From NCBI GenBank assembly GCA_038227135.1, contig JBBRQC010000063.1, positions 1 to 7,577 on the forward strand: DNA of 7,577 bases. Reading direction: 5' to 3'. Within the stretch, counting starts at the first letter, position 1, and each line of letters opens with the position of its first letter. Source of the stretch: UBA4720 sp038227135 (GTDB lineage: Bacteria; Gemmatimonadota; Gemmatimonadetes; Gemmatimonadales; Gemmatimonadaceae). The notes under the pieces are model-generated. The model ran no database searches. It saw only the letters and a program-made list of their open reading frames with translations, and was not told the origin of the DNA. Both the position numbers and the translations under genes were made by a program. Below, piece after piece: positions 5,316-7,577 of the stretch.

Positions 5316-6899
5316 CTAGCTCCGCGCTACCAGCACGGTCAGGTCGTCTCTGCTCGGCACCTTCCTCGTGTGAACCTCCAGCAGCTTGAACACTCTTTCG
5401 ACGATCACCTTTGTGTCGTTCTCACGGTTCTCCCGAATCAGCTCGAGCACTCTCTCTTCACCAAGACGCTGATCGCTGCCGTTGCGTGCGTCGCTGATAC
5501 CATCGGTGAAAAGTACGAGCAGATCCTTTTTCTTGACCCACGACAATGACGCCATGTTGGGAATGTCGTCCACCATTCCCAGCGGGGGATTTACCGCCGC
5601 CAGCCTGGTGATCGTGCCTTCCTCACTCACGACGAATGCATGCGGGTGTCCGGTATTCGCGTAGGTGAGTGTCCCCTTCCCCGGATCGATGACTCCATAA
5701 AAGAGCGAGATGTACATCTCCGTCGTCTCCAGCTCTTCGCGGAGCGAATGCAGGAGCGCGCCGAGCATCTGGCCCGGGTTCACGAAGTTCTGCGCATGGA
5801 TCGCTGACGCGCTCATGGCCAGCGCCATGATCAGCGCCGCCCGGTATCCATGCCCGGAGACGTCCCCGATCATCAGGCCCGTCGCGCCCTCACGGAGCTT
5901 GAACAGCTGGTAGAAATCCCCACCGACGCTCTCCGCCGGTACTACCCGCGCCGTCACCTCCGCCTCCGGCGACACGACGTCGGTCGACGGCAGCAGCTTC
6001 ATCTGGAGGTCGTGCGCGAGACTCATCTCCTGCAGCAGGCGCTGCTGGTCGAGGGATGCGCTCACGAGCCGCGCGTTCTGAATGGCCGTTCCGATTTGCG
6101 TGGCGATCGCCGTTACCAGCTTCTGATCCCCTGCTGTGAACGGCAGGCGCGATCGCCGGTCGGCCAGATTCACGACGCCGAGCGGCATGCCGCCGCTTGG
6201 GGTCGTCCACATGATCGGTACTGACAGCATCTCGCCGCGACCGTAGGGAGATTCCTTCCCGAAGGTGACGCCCTTTCCGACGACTATGAGCGGATGCTGG
6301 GTGCGAAAGACGCGCGCGGAGACGCTGCTCACGTCGTCCGCGCTGATCGGCGGGATCTCTGATTTTGGAACGCCGAGTGCGGCCACGGCGTGGAGAGTGT
6401 TGGTGCGCGCGTCGTGGACGAGTATTGAGGCGACCCGCGCGCCGACAGTCTCGGATATCTCCGTGAGGATCGTCGCGGCCGCATCCTCGAGCGTGACGGT
6501 TCGCCCGAGGATCTCACCAATCGTGTACAGGAGATTGATCTCCTCGTATCTCTCGGCCAGCTCCGTCGCCGCGTGCTCGACTTCGAGCGCCGCCTGCGTG
6601 AACTGCGAGACCACCGGCATGAGCAGCTTGATGTGGCGATCTTCTGGCGAGTAACCGGGGTCGCAAGGCCCAACAGTCAGCCAGATCTTCTTCACCGACG
6701 GTACGCGGGTAACGATCTGCGTTCCGAAGTTGGTGGGGGCGGATTGGCCGGGCTCGTCCGGCAGCACGTCCGGCATTTGCACCTTTGAGCTCGAGCGGGC
6801 TATCACGGTCGGTGCCGACCGGCCGTCGCTTCCCCACACGGCAGCATCACAATGCGTTCCTTCACGAAACGCAATGAGGACAGCCTCTAGCTCCTTCAC
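5316..6899 (-). CDS. GAF-domain SpoIIE-type PP2C serine phosphatase
   Basis: This is a sensor phosphatase predicted to dephosphorylate the STAS anti-anti-sigma protein of the same operon, in the manner of RsbU, RsbP or SpoIIE. Of 527 residues, about 115-280 form a GAF domain (LLYTIGEILGRTVTLEDA, then PLGVVNLADR at 239-248 and the closing helix TAIATQIGTAIQNARL). A helical linker (about 281-303) leads to the PP2C domain with its metal-binding motifs VGGDFY (D328), GDVSGHG (D346), YANTGHP (413-419), FTDGISDARN (D466) and DDLTVLV (D519). Residues 1-110 look like a worn second GAF unit: the helical DRHIKLLMPVVSQFTQAALEVEHA resembles a GAF C-terminal helix. No membrane segment is seen, so it is likely cytosolic. 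The start is GTG, overlapping the TGA of the anti-sigma kinase by 4 bp (GTGA). The ligand of the GAF domain cannot be told. Confidence 0.93.
   Translation of the reverse strand: MKELEAVLIAFREGTHCDAAVWGSDGRSAPTVIARSSSKVQMPDVLPDEPGQSAPTNFGTQIVTRVPSVKKIWLTVGPCDPGYSPEDRHIKLLMPVVSQFTQAALEVEHAATELAERYEEINLLYTIGEILGRTVTLEDAAATILTEISETVGARVASILVHDARTNTLHAVAALGVPKSEIPPISADDVSSVSARVFRTQHPLIVVGKGVTFGKESPYGRGEMLSVPIMWTTPSGGMPLGVVNLADRRSRLPFTAGDQKLVTAIATQIGTAIQNARLVSASLDQQRLLQEMSLAHDLQMKLLPSTDVVSPEAEVTARVVPAESVGGDFYQLFKLREGATGLMIGDVSGHGYRAALIMALAMSASAIHAQNFVNPGQMLGALLHSLREELETTEMYISLFYGVIDPGKGTLTYANTGHPHAFVVSEEGTITRLAAVNPPLGMVDDIPNMASLSWVKKKDLLVLFTDGISDARNGSDQRLGEERVLELIRENRENDTKVIVERVFKLLEVHTRKVPSRDDLTVLVARS
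5320..5323 (-). promoter_or_regulatory. Ribosome-binding site of rsmA
   Basis: On the minus strand GGAG lies 6 bases before the GTG at 5313, within the last codons of the phosphatase gene. It supports this GTG as the rsmA start and suggests that the two genes are translated from one message. Confidence 0.65.
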
Positions 6900-7318
6900 T
6901 CCCGGTGCAACGTCAGCCGAACGACGTTCCCCTCGTCACGGAAGCTCTCCACCCGGTCCATCAGCCGTCGCATGAGGAAGAGTCCACGTCCTTCCTCCCG
7001 GCTCAGGTTCTCGGGCGTGGTGCAGTCCTGCTCGCACTCATCGAGATCGAAGCCCGGTCCTTCGTCTACGATCTCGAAGACGAGATCGGTATCGGTTATG
7101 ATCGCCCGGACGCGGACTTCTTTGCCCCCGGTCGCTTCGTTGCCGCGAAGGATGGCGTTCGAGAGCGCCTCCGACAGGGCGACGGGAACGTTGAGCGAGC
7201 ATTTCGTGGGGGAGAGCTTGAGCTCGCGGCAGCGCTGCCTCGCGAGCTCCACTACGCCTTCTATGTATTCGACGTCGCTCGGGATGTGCAGATCGAACGC
7301 GACGCGGTTTTCTGCCAC
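6896..7318 (-). CDS. RsbW/SpoIIAB-like anti-sigma factor serine kinase
   Basis: This small GHKL-fold ATPase is predicted to bind and hold a sigma factor (or another target) and to phosphorylate the STAS antagonist. Its 140 residues are typical. The ATP site is intact: N-box PVALSEALSNAILRGN (45-60, E50, N54), G1 VDEGPGFD (84-91, D85, G87, G89) and G2 EEGRGLFLMRRLMD (108-121). The lid region carries a Cys- and acid-rich stretch, DECEQDC (93-99), a detail I would not expect in every family member. The GTG start follows the TAG of the STAS gene with no gap. AGAGAG about 8 bases upstream may serve as a weak ribosome-binding site. Its own stop overlaps the phosphatase start by 4 bp. This tight order supports a stoichiometric signalling set. 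No sigma factor gene is in view, so the target is unknown. Confidence 0.93.
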   Translation of the reverse strand: MAENRVAFDLHIPSDVEYIEGVVELARQRCRELKLSPTKCSLNVPVALSEALSNAILRGNEATGGKEVRVRAIITDTDLVFEIVDEGPGFDLDECEQDCTTPENLSREEGRGLFLMRRLMDRVESFRDEGNVVRLTLHRE

Positions 7319-7577
7319 CTAAAAACTCTCTAGAGCGCGCTCCCGTGTGTCGGAAATCTGGAACAGGGTGTCAAGCTTGGTCAGCTCGAACAGCGTCTGA
7401 AGATCATCATTGAGATTCGCCAGACGGAGCTCGCCTCCCTGCTCGCGGATCTTCTTCGACAGCGAGACAAGCACGCCCAGGCCGGAGCTGTCGATGTAGC
7501 CGGTCTGGCTGAAGTCGATGAGAAACTTCTTCTCACCTTTCTCGAGCTCGTCGAGAACTTTCTGCTTCAGCTCCTGA
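7319..7577 (-). CDS. STAS-domain anti-anti-sigma factor (RsbV/SpoIIAA-like), 5' end missing
   Basis: The gene runs off the right edge; 85 residues plus a TAG stop are visible. The visible part includes KKFLIDFSQTGYIDSSGLGV, the STAS core with the conserved DSSG, where one of the two serines (visible residues 30-31) is the expected phosphorylation site for the kinase encoded next. It then continues with the helix LVSLSKKIREQGGELRLANL and ends in a typical C-terminal helix (LFQISDTRERALESF). About 20-30 N-terminal residues are probably missing, judging from a usual length near 110. In its unphosphorylated form it should bind the kinase and free its target. It is the first visible gene of the operon, and the promoter must be outside the window. 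Confidence 0.92.
   Translation of the reverse strand, partial: QELKQKVLDELEKGEKKFLIDFSQTGYIDSSGLGVLVSLSKKIREQGGELRLANLNDDLQTLFELTKLDTLFQISDTRERALESF

Noticed and set aside
6841..6875. TCACAA and TTCACG half-sites that could be a second Rex operator
   Set aside because: Only a half-site matches, there is no palindrome, and it lies in phosphatase coding sequence.
1..7577. CRISPR array, tRNA or rRNA genes, insertion sequence, attachment site or defence system
   Set aside because: No regularly spaced repeats, RNA cloverleaf, transposase, integrase or terminal repeats were seen; the genes look like chromosomal core and regulatory genes.

Overview
The window is GC-rich bacterial DNA that is almost fully coding. 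It holds seven complete genes and one gene cut by the right edge. The organism is probably a soil-type, non-model bacterium. The combination of Rex, an arginine deiminase, KsgA and a SpoIIE/RsbW/RsbV-type partner-switching set, with many GTG and TTG starts, would fit Gemmatimonadota or a neighbouring phylum. That placement is inference from gene content and style; no RNA gene or taxonomic marker allows a firm call.

Layout, left to right. (1) Positions 1-166 form a leader with no convincing gene, followed on + by a small VOC/glyoxalase-fold protein (167-586). (2) A minus-strand cluster reads leftward from 3680: an arginine deiminase family enzyme (3680-2445), a DnaQ-type DEDDh 3'-5' exonuclease with an unassigned N-terminal region (2478-1471), and a metallo-beta-lactamase-fold hydrolase (1474-587). 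The three genes overlap (34 or 10 bp, then 4 bp), so they are probably co-transcribed. The hydrolase stop codon directly abuts the stop codon of the VOC gene. (3) Divergent from the deiminase is rex (3766-4416, +), the NADH/NAD+-sensing repressor. A perfect Rex operator, TTGTGAATTACTTCACAA, covers the rex start codon. (4) A second minus-strand operon enters from the right edge: an RsbV/SpoIIAA-like STAS protein (partial), an RsbW-like anti-sigma kinase, a GAF plus SpoIIE-type PP2C phosphatase, and ksgA/rsmA. Its junctions are 0 bp, a 4-bp overlap and 2 bp. The operon converges on rex, and a long inverted repeat at the junction may act as a two-way terminator.

How the genes work together. The STAS, kinase and phosphatase trio is a textbook partner switch: the kinase holds a sigma factor or other target, the STAS protein releases it when dephosphorylated, and the sensor phosphatase resets the STAS protein. 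No sigma factor gene is visible here, so the output is unknown. Rex very likely represses itself through the operator on its start codon. Because the intergenic gap is only 85 bp, the same site may also tie the divergent deiminase cluster to cellular redox state. The deiminase has no ornithine carbamoyltransferase, carbamate kinase or arginine/ornithine antiporter beside it, so it does not sit in a classical ADI fermentation operon within this window.

The most interesting points are the operator and hairpin overlapping the rex start, the possible redox control of a stand-alone deiminase linked to an exonuclease, and the coupling of a partner-switch module to a ribosome-maturation methyltransferase. 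I did not see a clearly new defence system or mobile element.
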